DNA from: Lota lota | Taxonomy: Eukaryota; Chordata; Actinopteri; Gadiformes; Lotidae | Direction of reading: 5' to 3' | NCBI GenBank assembly: GCA_026745465.1 | Contig: JACYXH010000276.1 | Location: 1 to 64,000 of the forward strand | Length of the DNA stretch: 64,000 nt | Shown: positions 1-13,189 of the stretch, piece after piece | How positions within the stretch are numbered: the first letter of the stretch is position 1 | Layout: the number at the start of each line of letters is the position of its first letter | Notes under the pieces: model-generated | What the model saw: only the letters and a program-made list of their open reading frames with translations | Told to the model about the DNA's origin: nothing | Database searches by the model: none | Program-made: the position numbers and the translations under genes

Positions 1-5
1 ATTAT

Positions 6-178
6 TGTTGAGCATTCACAATATGCTATTTGAATATGCTCCCATGGCAGCCACCGTACTTGCTACTGTGCATGGGCAGACGTTGGTGCGCTCCTCAGGT
101 GTTCGGTTAGTCATGATGGTCTAGGACTTACCATTATGTTATAATAAAAGTATTCCCTCCGTACATGGTCATTCAACA
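6..178 (+). mobile_element. Solo LTR, copy A (short LTR family)
   Basis: The element starts TGTTGAGCATTC and ends TCATTCAACA, so its ends form the inverted pair TGTTGA/TCAACA. It carries an AATAAA near its 3' end. The flanks ATTAT and ATTAC look like a 5-bp target duplication with one change. A second copy of the same family lies at 38191-38384. No internal retroelement region is present, so this is a fossil solo LTR. The family (Gypsy, BEL or ERV) cannot be assigned from the LTR alone. Confidence 0.65.
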
Positions 179-1013
179 ATTACAATCCATGATAGAACAA
201 TTTACATAACCTACAAACCTATATAAAAAAGACAACGTTTCTCTCGTTACCCTCATCCTGACAAAGAAATTGGTTTTGCACAGCCAGTTATCAATATCTG
301 AACGCTGGTTTATTTGTTTTATCAGATCTGTCAGTTTCAGTTATTCAGTGGTGTAGTACAAGGATAGGTTTCTTCAGATTACAAGTAGCCTACTATGCCC
401 ATAACTTATTCCTCCGTTTACTTTAGAGAGCAGGCTACATTCTGATTCTGCTCTCTATATGACCTTATACACGCGTCATACAAACGCCATGTTCTGAAAT
501 AAACATGCTAAGTAAACTTGGGTAACGTTAAAGGCTTTTCTAAAGACGGATGATGGATCGGATGGCATGCTAATGGTGGGTTTGAAGCAGGAGCGATTGA
601 CACTGAGGCTAGCCAAGATGAGTAGCTATTAGTAAGAAGAAGAACTTATTCATGTAGTGCAGAATAAACCACCAGGGGGTCCTGCAGATACGTCTCATGT
701 TTCAAAGTGTCCCCAATAGATATATCATTAAAATAGCTGTTTGATATATATACAGTGTATACCATTTTGGTATTTATTGCAACCATAGTAGGTGGCAGTA
801 AATGCAAATAAGAATTCACAGATAGTGTTGATGACTTTTCCCCTTGCCTAAAACAAACGCAGTGTTTCCAGTGAGACTCGTCTGACACAGATGATCTTCT
901 GTTGTGATACATGTAGGAAAGGGCGACTCTGGAATAATGTCTGGACATGATTCTCTGGACGTTGTCCAGAGTTCATACGTGAAGATGGCATAGGGGTGAA
1001 ACATTTGAGAACA
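179..1013. other. Intergenic, no gene seen
   Basis: No convincing exon on either strand. Two CTCF-like cores lie here, near 669 (CCACCAGGGGGTCC) and at 785-799 (ATAGTAGGTGGCAGT); each misses the usual consensus by about two bases. Confidence 0.5.
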
Positions 1014-2132
1014 AGCTCTACTAACTAAAGGGGAACAAGCTCTACTAACTAGAGGGGGGGAACAAGCTCTACTAACTAAAGGGGGGGAACAAGCTCTACT
1101 AACTACAGTTGGAACATTTGAGAACAAGCTCTACTAACTAGAGTTGGAACATTTGAGAACAAGCTCTACTAACTAAAGTTGGAACATTTGAGAACAAGCT
1201 CTACTAACTAGAGGGGGAGAACAAGCTCTACTAACTAGAGTTGGAACATTTGAGAACAAGCTCTACTAACTAGAGGGGGAACAGCTCTACTAACTAGAGT
1301 TGGAACATTTGAGAACAAGCTCTACTAACTAGAGTTGGAACATTTGAGAACAAGCTCTACTAACTAGAGGGGAACATTTGAGAACAAGCTCTACTAACTA
1401 GAGGGGGAACATTTGAGAACAAGCTCTACTAACTAGAGGTGGAACAAGCTCTACTAACTAGAGGAGAACAAGCTCTACTAACTAGAGGAGGAACAAGCTC
1501 TACTAACTAGAGGGGGAACATTTGAGAACAAGCTCTACTAACTAGAGGTGGAACATTTGAGAACAAGCTCTACTAACTAGAGGTGGAACAAGCTCTACTA
1601 ACTAGAGGTGGAACATTTGAGAACAAGCTCTACTAACTAGAGGGGAACAAGCTCTACTAACTAGAGTTGGAACATTTGAGAACAAGCTCTACTAGTACTA
1701 GCGGTGGAAAAAGAACATTTTGATGGGTTGAGAACAAGCTCTACTAACTAGAGGGGAACATTTGAGAACAAGCTCTACTAACTAGAGGTGGAACATTTGA
1801 GAACAAGCTCTACTAACTAGAGGGGGAACAAGCTCTACTAACTAGAGTTGGAACATTTGAGAACAAGCTCTACTAACTAGAGTTGGAACATTTGAGAACA
1901 AGCTCTACTAACTAGAGGGGGAACATTTGAGAACAAGCTCTACTAACTAGAGGTGGAACATTTGAGAACAAGCTCTACTAACTAGAGGGGGAACATTTGA
2001 GAACAAGCTACTAACTAGAGGTGGAACATTTGAGAACAAGCTCTACTAACTAGAGGTGGAACATTTGAGAACAAGCTCTACTAACTAGAGGGGAACATTT
2101 GAGAACAAGCTATACTAACTAGAATTGTAACC
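1014..2132. repeat. Minisatellite, about 34-bp unit
   Basis: The unit is built on AACAAGCTCTACTAACTAGA followed by a G/T-rich spacer and an optional GGAACATTTGAG half. Full and short (about 24-bp) units alternate irregularly, giving well over 30 units. It does not touch a recognised exon. Confidence 0.95.
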
Positions 2133-4658
2133 TTTACTTTGGCCAACAGAATTTGAAATAGCTATTTTGAATAATTAATTACAGGGAATCTTATCTAAAA
2201 ACAAACAAAGACCACATTGGCACAAAACAGCATAAATAACGATTTCAGCTAAATAGTAAGTATAGCTAAATATATACTTACTTATATATTTATTAGGTAA
2301 CAGTAATAAGAGACAACATATAATGATTGTTGATTTTATTCATTTATTTGACTGTTGCCATGTAATGCATTAACATCGTCCTGCACACTAGCTTCTACTT
2401 TGTGTAGGTCTACTCGTTACCGCAGGCCAGCTACTCTGTATCATGTATGTTGATCTGTATGTTTCCATTTATTGTGCAGCCAGTGAAATAAGAGTCTGTT
2501 GACAGTTGCTTTGGTGGCAGGTGTGATTCTGATTCAACCTCGACACAATGATTTATGAGATAGTCGCGCAGTGATATCTCACTGCGACATATGTAACTGC
2601 ACCCCTTGTTTTAGTTTTGATGCGAGGCAGATTTAATTTGAGTCTGGTAAAAAGCTAGTCACATATAGCAAATGACGTGATTTTAGGTAATTTCTAAACT
2701 GCTTATTTTGCTATTTATTGAAGTGGTTGAACCCATTATATACAGTATATGGGTTTGACCATGTGTTGTAGAGTGTAGTGAATATAGTGCCGCGCACTTA
2801 TATTGATCTAATGCGGTTACATGTGTGGAGGCGGAAGGGTTGTGATTCGACTGGTATCAGAAAGTTACGTTGTTCTCAATTTATAGCATCGAAAAGAAAA
2901 CGATCAGGAAACATTCCTTTCGCTTGTGGCCCGGGTTCCCACTCACACTTACATGGAAGTTTTGCAGTGGAAACGCGACACAGTGGGCTGGTAAGAGTCC
3001 CTATCCCTCTTTAGCGGTCCTGGAACTGCAGGTACGAACTACTGACGTCAGCGGGAAAACAGAACCACAGACCGCCTACTAGGGAGTGCATCAGAACTGT
3101 GTCGGGACAACTGCTGCCTAGCTTACTTTAAAATATGCTTTAAATTAGGCAAATGACCATCATCTTCGCGGTAAATCCGTCTCTTAATCGTCATCGACAT
3201 AGTTGATAACGTCAGTATAATAAAGGCCTTTTGTATTTCTAACTTATTTGTGTTCACCGTGGGCGTCTCCCTGATCCTTTACAGTACATTTAGAAAATGC
3301 CGCCTGTTTGTAGCCGTTTATTTTGAGGATTTTCAGGGGCTTGTGGAAAAGTGTAGGGGCATATGAGGGCGCTTTCACACCTTTAGTCCGTAGGTCGGGG
3401 TCAGAGGTGAAGTTTATACTTTGTAACATTTTCACTTGATTCAGAGGTGAAGTTTATACTTTCTTTTTCACTTGATTTGCTGAGCGCGAGCACTGACTCA
3501 AGACAACCAAACCGCAACACGTCACGTGGTTGAAGTGTCACTCGTCTATTGGACAGAGCAGATGGTGAACTTCATGTTGCGGACAGTAATAATGCCGCAA
3601 CTTTGTGTTTCCTTTTTAAACTTTTTTTTAATTTTGCTGTCTCGAATAATTCCAAACGTGTTTTGGTGAGCTACCACAATCAATTGCTTTGTATAGTCGT
3701 CCGACCATATTTCAATGAGTGCGTTCCCCTATGTGTATGGAGTTCACCTAAACCTGGCTAAATATGTTTAGTATTTCCAGTTTGTTTAAAGTGTCCGTTC
3801 AACCCACAATGCATGTATTACAATAAACATTCAACATTCAATGGGTCTCAAATATTTCAAGATTCAATAGCTGTCCGACTATGTGACCCACAGAGGTCAA
3901 CCCAACTTTAATCTATTCTATGACGTGTCCCCACCAATTAACCACTTACAGTTTTGCCATATTTCCCTTTAAAAAATGTTTATACCTTAACGAATATAGC
4001 AAAATAGCTGTCAGACAGCCATGTGAACGACAGAGGACAAACCAACTTTAATCTCTTCCATGACGTGGCTCAGCAACACAAAAGCAGCTTGGTTCCCATT
4101 TTAACTTCCGCTGTCCGCCCCAGCTCTTAAAGCACGTTCGATGTTGATTATTTCATGTCAGGATGGACGGCCCATGTCCTGCAGAGGGACAGCGTTTGGG
4201 TCATTCCTTGGAGTCACTACAGCCGCCCTCATGGCCTTTTATGTGAGCGGAGATCTTCTGATGAGGCCTCACAACTATGTTTAATATTTTCAAACTGTAT
4301 ATTAATTCAGGTGATAGAAAAGGTGTTAAGTAACATACAAACGTGGCTAACACTATAATTTAAACTTGATTTCACCTACTTGTCTCAAGATATTTATTAA
4401 CTGCTGTCGTGCTTTTGTCTCTCCCCAGATATTGCAGAACTTCAATCCATTTAGAGGAGCTGCATGGCAGTGATGATGTGGGAAGCCAACGTGGGCATGT
4501 GGGGCCCATATGTTTTGAATGAAAGCATGTTATGTCGAAACAATACACCTTATTTTGCCTAAATTAAAAAAGACTGCACTGACACAGACCCACAAGTTTG
4601 CTGCCATCAAAATCTGTTAAACAGTTTGACGGTTGAAGCTCATACAAATTGGACGGCC
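2133..4658. other. Upstream region of the TNF-receptor gene
   Basis: No exon recognised. It holds a palindromic cAMP-response core TGACGTCA at 3043-3050, an AP-1 core TGACTCA at 3494-3500 and an E-box CACGTG at 3523-3528. These may belong to the promoter of the receptor gene starting at 4659, but no TATA box or start site could be fixed and a 5' non-coding exon may be missed. Confidence 0.35.
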
Positions 4659-7600
4659 ATGTTCATTTCCAATTCTCAGTTCATGTTAATTATATATTTA
4701 GTTTTATTTAATTTAAATGTAATTGGCAATGCCATTGCATCACCAAATTGTCGCCAGGCCGAATACCGAGGGAGACGAATGCTGTCCTGCCTGTCCAGCT
4801 GGTAAGAGACAAATAAATAAATTAGCTAACTAGCTCACTAAATCAAGTTATAATTGTGTTGAATGCAGCCCACAGAATGTCTGAATTAGCTAGTTAACTA
4901 GCTTGTTTAATTTATTTTCGGATTAAATAACAATTGTCATTGTTTTTCGTCCAACAGGAATGCATGTTAATAGACATTGCACAGAATACACAAGTACATC
5001 ATGTGCACGTTGCACAGAAGGTACATTCCAAGATGGTGACAGTGGGCGGGAACAATGCTTTTCATGTCAAAACTGTGATGCAGGTACATTTTCACTTTTC
5101 ATCTTATTATTTCACAAACCCTTGATAATATTACAAATATCACGGTTCAAAACCCTGATGGCTCAGTGATATGTACACATGTCATTTAAAACCCTTTCCC
5201 CCTTAAAGAAGACCATGAATACAATGACTGAGTAACAGGGCATGAATGAGAAACATGAGTTTAGATAGATTAATGAGGGTTAAAGATACCTAGATGCCCC
5301 TCGAATGCACTGAATAATCACCTGCTTTTCCTATCAAGTTATTATAATCAAAGACTTCCTCAGACAACCTTCTCATTCTCTCCGGTTCCTCTGTAACTGT
5401 TGTGATTGACAGGTCTCGGCCTGAAGGTGAAGAAGTCGTGTACATCAACATCAGATGCTCTGTGTGAGCCCCTGGATGGATACTTCTGTACTGACTCTAA
5501 CAGAGGTGGATGTATGGCCGCTCAGAGACACACGGTTTGCAGTCCTGGTCGATACATCAGTCAAAGAGGTTGGTGTCAAAACCCATCTTCTGAATCTATT
5601 AAGCCCAGAACTCCTTTTAATTACAATTCTCTATTTCCTTGTTCCTTCTTGGAGCTTTCACCAAACAGCTTTGATGAATTTCAGCTTGGTTGCTATAATT
5701 TATATTGCAGAAGAAAATATCCATGTTTTTGGTCACAACATTTATATTTACACAGGAACAGCAGATAAAGACACAGAGTGCCTCCAATGTACTGATGGAA
5801 CATTCTCAGATGGCGCACGTCATCGTCTTGCCAGAACCACACAAAGTAAGTGAATATTATAGTTAATTTATCAATACAGTTAGTACATTAATGGTACTTC
5901 TAGCATTAAGTCAGTGCTTTGGTTTGAATGTTTTCTCTTCTATTTAATGAGAAAAATTGTAATTGCAAAAGTATCACACAAGCTTTAAAATCACATACGA
6001 TTTTATATTTTCATTTTATCCAAGGCAGCTTGCAGTGAATTCAGACCCAGGTAGACCAGGATAGTATACACTACACACCCTGAAACTGTGTTGTTTTGTC
6101 CTTCTCATTTCAGATGTGAATCTGTGGGACTGAAACAGATAAAACCAGGAACTGATTCAACTGATTCTGAATGTGGAGAACATGGTGCAGACAGAGGACT
6201 AGTGGCAGGAGTAATAGTAGGAGTCATACTGGTAATGGCTTTAATAATAATCATAGCCATTATTCAGAGGAAGAGAAGAAGAGGTAAGTGTTACAGTAAT
6301 CTAATATTGATCATGTTACATTAAACCATCATGTATAATGGTTACATAAATCAATATGTATCATGTTACATTAAACTAACATGTATCATGGTTACAGTAA
6401 ACCGAACATGTATCATGGTTACAGTAAACTAACATGTATCATGGTTACAGTAAACCAACATGTATCATGGTTACAGTAAACTAACATGTATCATGGTTAC
6501 AGTAAACTAACATGTATCATGGTTACAGTAAACTAACATGTATCATGGTTACAGTAAACTAACATGTATCATGGTTACAGTAAACTAACATGTATCATGG
6601 TTACAGTAAACTAACATGTATCATGTTACAGTAAACTAACATGTATCATGGTTACAGTAAACTAACATGTATCATGGTTACAGTGACTGCTGTCATGTGG
6701 AGGCTGCAGCTCTGGAGATCAGACCATCAGCCAAGCGGTGAGCTCTTCCTCCACCTATTTGAGTTCACCAATGTGTTACTAAAATATGTAATTATTATAT
6801 ATCTGGCAAGTAGGCTCAGACCTTCCGTTTGAACATTTTTGTGTAGTACGTTTTTTGTACAGTAAGTCACTGAGCGAAAACGCAGGCTTGCAAGTTGCCA
6901 TGGCAATTGTGTGTGTGTGTGTGTGTGTGTGTGTTGTGGAGAGCTTTGTATATTAGGATGAGCAGCATCCACTCCCGGCTGTCAATCAAAACACCAATAG
7001 AATAAAATCCACACGGACGGCAGGAGAAAGTTTGACGGTGTTTTATAGGTTTCTCAAGATAACAGCTGTGGTTCTGTAACAAATACAGTAATGCCATTCT
7101 TATTAGATACCACTGCGGACCAGATAAACAAACAAACCCTACTGACGAGAGCCCCATTGATGTCTATAATATGGAATAGAAAGTATACAAATCAAATAAG
7201 TCTATCGATGCTATTCACCGTATTCAGGGAACCGGAGTTACACATGAACTTGACTACGGCCGTATGAATAAACGCTCACAATTCAAAGTCACGTGACCGT
7301 ATGCATTGCAAAGACATCCATTTAGCTTAACTAAAACCCAAGGTTTGCAACGTAAAACGAGCCAAGGCTACATGCAGCACAAATGACCAGACACACAGAC
7401 GATGCAACTAGTGGACAACCAAAGAATCACCCAATGAAGGTTAACACACACAGACTGTATATCAGTAACAACATATACGTCACGGGCGCACAACTGAAAC
7501 CACCAATAACTTTCCACACTCCACGGTGCCGCTGCTCCGCGCGATGTTTGCTACAAAACGGCTGCATTCGCAAGCAGAGTGATCAGCTACGTTGACCAAT

Positions 7601-8478
7601 CACATGCTTAAAGCGGTAGCCCTCATTAATTAACATTAGCTATTGGTCCGGCAGTGCAGCTACTCGGAGCCTTTTATACAGAATGTATATATATGTATGG
7701 GCTATATTATTGGGCTATATACACTACTGTAAGCCTGCGACTTACTGTTCATTATTACATAACACAGAGCAGGGACAAAGTGTTAAGACTTCTGTTCTTG
7801 TTCGACAACGATAATGGCAGCCGTCTCCCTACACTTATTCAGTCTGTCAAGAAGTTCTTCTCTGGTTGTGTGTGTTTGGTTGCAGGGCCGGCTAAAGGCA
7901 TAGGCCATATAGGTGGTCGCCTAGGGCGCGCCACCTGCTGGTGGGCGCTGGTCACCCTCAAAGGAAAATAAAACTTAAGACCTTTTTCACATTTTTTGAC
8001 TCATGTAATTGAACAGTACCGGTCAACCGTTATCTATCATTTATGCTTCAGATGTGTTTATTGCCTGATGGTTTGTAATTTATGAATCATTGTGTATCCT
8101 TACTAAAGGAAGGGGAGGACAAATCCTAATCTCACCTAGGGCACCAAAATGCCTAGAGCCGGCCCTGGGTGGTTGTGTATCTCTGGTTGTGTGTGTCCGT
8201 TGTGTGTCTGATTGTGTGCCTGGTTGTGTCCTCATCTCCACCTGAGAATAACCAGCTGCAGAGCTGCTCCACTAGGCTTCAGTCTTCAGGCAGAGTGTTG
8301 CTGCATGTGGAGGCTGGCTGTATGTCCTGACTCTCTTCTGCCTTCTCTTCCAGAAACTACTAAACATCACTCAACTCCAGTGACTGTCGCACCAACCAGT
8401 GACCTACTAGAAGAAGATGGAGACCAAGTGAAAAGTGGACTTGGAAGAAACAACGACCCTCCACTACGCTCAGTCTGA
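4659..8478 (+). CDS. TNF receptor superfamily member, HVEM (TNFRSF14)-like; frame disturbed
   Basis: A type I membrane receptor read from about seven exons: 4659-4801, 4958-5083, 5413-5568, 5756-5845, 6114-6283, 6684-6737 (weak) and 8354-8478. Exon 1 gives a hydrophobic signal peptide (MFISNSQFMLIIYLVLF...) and the start of cysteine-rich domain 1. Exons 2-4 give the other CRDs, including SCARCTEGTFQDG, CTSTSDALCEPLDGYFC and ECLQCTDGTFSDG. Exon 5 completes the last CRD, then has a transmembrane segment (LVAGVIVGVILVMALIIIIA) and the stop-transfer QRKRRR. The tail ends NNDPPLRSV. Exon phases (mostly 1-1) and CRD spacing fit HVEM-like receptors. Exon 1 needs one base fewer (near 4770) to read GDECCPACPAG, and exon 4 needs one more (near 5820) to read SCQNHTKC. 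These are either sequence errors or pseudogene lesions. No clear TRAF-binding motif or death domain was seen. CD40 or another TNFRSF member is possible. Confidence 0.7.
6330..6683. repeat. 26-bp minisatellite ending at the TNFR exon 6 acceptor
   Basis: About a dozen units of CATGGTTACAGTAAACTAACATGTAT type. Each unit contains TTACAG|T, and the proposed exon 6 acceptor at 6681-6683 (ATGGTTACAG|TGACTG) is the last unit. The acceptor lacks a good polypyrimidine tract, so exon 6 is uncertain. Confidence 0.9.
6738..7882. other. Last intron of the TNFR gene, proximal part
   Basis: Non-coding. It contains a (TG)n run at about 6906-6935 and otherwise unique sequence, with no exon seen on either strand. 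Confidence 0.5.
7883..8167. mobile_element. hAT-type MITE, about 285 bp
   Basis: The left end reads CAGGGCCGGCTAAAGGCATA and the right end reads TGCCTAGAGCCGGCCCTG, which are imperfect terminal inverted repeats of the CAGGGCCGGC type found on hAT elements. Flanks TTTGGTTG and GGTGGTTG match at 6 of 8 positions, fitting an aged 8-bp target duplication. It is too short to encode a transposase. It sits in the last intron of the TNFR gene, inside a G/T-rich stretch. Confidence 0.8.
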
Positions 8479-9439
8479 GGCTGCTGAGCCAAGAGTCAAC
8501 CAGAAGTCAACCAAAAAAAATGCCAGGACCAATCAGTGCTCGGGGGATGGGAGCTCAGTGCTCAGGTATGCCAGACCAAAGTGCTCAGGATGCAGGACCA
8601 ATCAGTGCTAATGAGGAAATCAGTGCTGAAAATGAAACATCAGTGCTGATACCCAGGACCAATCAACTATTGACCATCGCTGATTAGGACTTGCTGAGGA
8701 TGCCAGGATCAGTGCTGGAGGTATAGCCATTGCTCGAGGTATGGACAATGTGCTCGGGGGGAGTGAGCCAATTGCTCAGAGGTATGGGACCATCAGTGCT
8801 CAAGCTTCAGCATGACAAACAAGGACAGGTCTGAGAACAATGATCAAGTGACGAAGAACTGGTTCTTAACACTGACTGATTGAATCGTGGATATAGGATT
8901 GGCCATAAGTCATTAGACCAAGTTAAATTATATTATTGAAGTGGACATGTCTGCAAGCAATAGACAGTTACTTCTTACAGGGATGCAAATATTTAACACC
9001 TTTATTAGAGAAGGAAGGTATCCAGAATGACAAATTCCTTTAAATTGACTAGTAATTATATAGAATTATATAATTGTATATTATAGTTATGATTAATATT
9101 TACGAGAGTGTATATTGCCCCGAAACAGAATGAATAATGGTGTTAAGAGATGACCAGAATTAAAAAAAAAAATTTATTTGCACGTCATTTTTTTGGGATA
9201 ATACACCAGAATAGATAATGTGTAGAATAAGAAAAAACATCAGAAAGTTCATACAGTTTTAAAGTGGCAATATTGAAGCAAGTGTATGCTATGTAGTCAC
9301 AGTGCTTGACCAGTAGGTGGCACCAATGGACTGCAATGGTCAGGATAATGATTGCTCATGTCATTATTCTCTGAAGTACACACCACAGTAAAGAGTGAAG
9401 ACTTTAAAGATAACGGTTAAATTTTTTTTAAGGAGTTAA
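8479..9439 (+). other. 3' UTR and downstream flank of the TNFR gene
   Basis: From 8520 to 8810 a degenerate repeat based on GGACCAATCAGTGCT recurs about ten times. No canonical AATAAA was placed with confidence; the A/T-rich run near 9160 is a possible end. Confidence 0.4.
9310..9324 (+). promoter_or_regulatory. CTCF-like core
   Basis: CCAGTAGGTGGCACC fits the vertebrate CTCF core CCASYAGRKGGCRSY at all 15 positions. It lies between the TNFR gene and the large 31-bp array. Binding is not shown. Confidence 0.45.
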
Positions 9440-12400
9440 GACTATCTTTATACTGACATGTCTCTCTATACTATCTATCTATGTATTGACCTCCTCCATC
9501 CTAACTATCTCTATGGTGTATCTGTACTGACCATCTCTATACTAACTATCTCTATTCTGTGATCATCTCTATAGTGTATCTATGTACTGACCTATATCTA
9601 TAATGTATATCTCTATGGTGTCTATCTCTATGTACTGATCATCTCTATAGTGTCTATCTCTATGTAATGACCATCTCTATAGTGTCTATCTCTATGTACT
9701 GACCATCTCTATAGTGTCTATCTCTATGTACTGACCATCTCTAGTGTCTATTTCTATGTACTGACCTATTCTATACTGTCTATCTCTATGTAATGATTAT
9801 TTCTATAGTGTCTATCTCTATGTAATGATTATTTCTATAGTGTCTATCTCTATGTACTGACCTACTCTATAGTGTCTATCTCTATGTACTGACCATCTCT
9901 ATAGTGTCTATCTCTATGTACTGACCATTCTATACTGTCTATCTCTATGTAATGATTATTTCTATAGTGTCTATCTCTATGTAATGATTATTTCTATAGT
10001 GTCTATCTCTATGTACTGACCACCTTCTATAGTGTCTATCTCTATGTACTGACCATCTCTATAGTGTCTATCTCTATGTACTGACCTACTCTATAGTGTC
10101 TATCTCTATGTACTGACCATCTCTATAGTGTCTATCTCTATGTACTGACCATCTCTAGTGTCTATTTCTATGTACTGACCTATTCTATACTGTCTATCTC
10201 TATGTATGATTATTTCTATAGTGTCTGTCTCTATGTAATGATTATTTCTATAGTGTCTATCTCTATGTACTGACCTACTCTATAGTGTCTATCTCTATGT
10301 ACTGACCATCTCTATAGTGTCTATCTCTATGTACTGACCATCTCTATAGTGTCTGTCTCTATGTACTGACCTATTCTATACTGTCTATCTCTATGTAATG
10401 ATTATTTCTATAGTGTCTGTCTCTATGTAATGATTATTTCTATAGTGTCTATCTCTATGTACTGACCTACTCTATAGTGTCTATCTCTATGTACTGACCA
10501 TCTCTATAGTGTCTATCTCTATGTACTGACCTACTCTATAGTGTCTATCTCTATGTACTGACCTATTCTATACTGTCTATCTCTATGTAATGATTATTTC
10601 TATAGTGTCTGTCTCTATGTAATGATTATTTCTATAGTGTCTATCTCTATGTACTGACCTACTCTATAGTGTCTATCTCTATGTACTGACCCATCTCTAT
10701 AGTGTCTATCTCTATGTACTGACCATCTCTATAGTGTCTGTCTCTATGTACTGACCTATTCTATACTGTCTATCTCCAAGTAATTATTTCTATAGTGTCT
10801 GTCTCTATGTAATGATTATTTCTATAGTGTCTGTCTCTATGTACTGACCCACTCTATAGTGTCTATCTCTATGTACTGACCATCTCTATAGTGTCTGTCT
10901 CTATGTACTGACCTATTCTATACCGTCTATCTCTATGTAATGATTATTTCTATAGGTCTGTCTATATGTACTGACCATCTCAGTGTCTATTTCTATGTAC
11001 TGACCTATTCTATACTGTCTATCTCTATGTAATGATTATTTCTATAGTGTCTGTCTTTAAGTAATGATTATTTCTATAGCGTCTATCTCTATGTACTGAC
11101 CTACTCTATAGTGTCTATCTCTATGTACTGACCATCTCTATAGTGTCTATCTCTATGCACTGACCTATTCTAAATACTGTCTATCTCAATGTAATGATTA
11201 TTTCCATAGTGTCTGTCTCTATGTAATGATTATTTCTATAGTGTCTATTTCTATGTAGACCTATTCTATACTGTCTATCTCTATGTACTGACCATACTAT
11301 ACTGTCTATCTCTATGTACTGACCTACACAATGTCTATAACTATGTACTGACCATCTCTATAGTGTCATCTCTATTTACTGACCATCTCTAGTGTCTTTT
11401 CTATGTCTACTGTTTTCTATACTGTCTATCTCTATGTAATGATTATTTCTATAGTGTCTGTCTCTATGTAATGATTATTTCTATAGTGTCTATCTCTATG
11501 ACTGACCTACTCTATAGTGTCAATCTATGTACTGACCATCTCTATAGTGTCTACTCTATGTACTGACCACTCTAAAAGTGTCTGTCTATACTGACCACAT
11601 ACTGTCTATCTCTATGTAAGAACACTAGTGTCTGTCTCATGTAAGAACACAAGTGTCTATCTCTATGTACACGACCACTCTATAGTGTCTATCTATGTAC
11701 ACCACTCAAACACACAACTGACCACTCTACAGTGTCTGTCTCAAAGTACACACACATACCCACATCTCTATAAATGACACACAACCGCACATGTAAATTA
11801 CATAGTGTCACACATGTACTGACCTACTCTATAGGCCACTCTATGTACTGACACACACCACCACACACTCTATGTACTGACCATCTCTATACTCGCACAA
11901 AGACACACACAACTGTCACCATGTAAGCCACACATAGTGTCTGTCTCTATGTAATGACACACATAGTGTCACTCACATGTACTGACCACACTCATAGGTC
12001 TACACAACACCACCTCATACCCCTATGTACACCTACATACTGTCATCTCTAAAGACACACATACCACATGTACACCACCCATACTCGTCACAAAGACTGA
12101 CACACACACCCACATCTATGTACACACATACTCGCACACAGTAAGACACACATACCACCTCATGTACTGACACAACCTCTATAGCCACTCTATGTACTGA
12201 CCACTCATAGTGTCTACCCTATGTACTGACCACCCACATAGTGTCTGTCTCATAGACACACACACATACTGTCACTCTATGTAATGATTACATAGTGTCG
12301 CACAACTGACCCACTCTATAGTGTCACCATGTACACCACCTCTATAGTGTCTACTCTATGTACTGACCACATCTATAGTGTCACAGTACACCTACTACTG

Positions 12401-12555
12401 TCACTCTATGTAATGATTACCACACAACTGACCCACTCTTTAGTGTCTATCTCTATGTACTGACCCACTCTATAGTGTCATCTCTATGTACTGACCACTC
12501 TATAGTGTCTATCTCTATGTACTGACCCACACACATAGTGTCTATCTCTATGTAC
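9440..12555. repeat. Large minisatellite, about 31-bp unit, partly chimeric
   Basis: The unit is CTATAGTGTCTATCTCTATG plus TACTGACCATCT or TAATGATTATTT; the two versions alternate in higher-order blocks. From about 11560 to 12450 the units are interrupted by CACACA-rich pieces and by fragments of the 13.2-kb array (for example ACTCGCACAAAGACACACAC near 11893). Confidence 0.95.
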
Positions 12556-13189
12556 TGACCCATATCTGCAAAATGATACACATTGCTCCTGGAACTTCCC
12601 CACCAAGCGGCCAGCACTTATAGATGGCCCTCGTTACAGGTCACGTTGACAGACACCACAGACCAATCTCTGATTGGCGTAGGGCTGGAGAGGGCGGGGC
12701 AACTCTAGAAAAGGGGGTGGAGCCACTGTGAGGTTTTAATTAATGAAGCTGGCAGTCAAAAAGAATGAACTGTTGCTGATCGAGTAACAAGTTGTATGTG
12801 CTCTAGCCTGTGTGTTGTGGTGCCCAGTATCATAACTTGTTTGTTGTTGTTGAAGTTAACATTTGGTGGCTTGTCTTTCCCCTTTCATATCTATAGTTAG
12901 TTCACTGAATAATAATGTGAGATGTGCTCTTCACAATAATACATTGATTATTTATATTATTTTAGGTGTCGGTTTTGTAGGTCTTTATAAACGGGATAGA
13001 CTTGATGTCTTTTAATTGATTTCTTGTTTTAATTATTTTATTGGTAAGTTTGTATTTAATTATTTTTTCAATTGCTGTTTGATGGCCACTGTAAGATCAT
13101 AAGAATCCATTTCTTTTTAAGAAACCAGGCCATACGTTTTACAGTAAGCACAAGATGATCCTGGTTCTCTTGTTTCCTGTGTGTTTTGA
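12556..13189. other. Intergenic, no gene seen
   Basis: Unique sequence with no recognised exon or element. Confidence 0.4.

Noticed and set aside
8943-8952. p53 half-site GGACATGTCT
   Set aside because: A perfect half-site, but no second half within 13 bp; single half-sites are expected by chance at this length.
9440-12555. Possible CRISPR-like array (regular 31-bp repeats)
   Set aside because: There are no unique spacers; adjacent units are themselves the repeat, and the genome is a vertebrate's.
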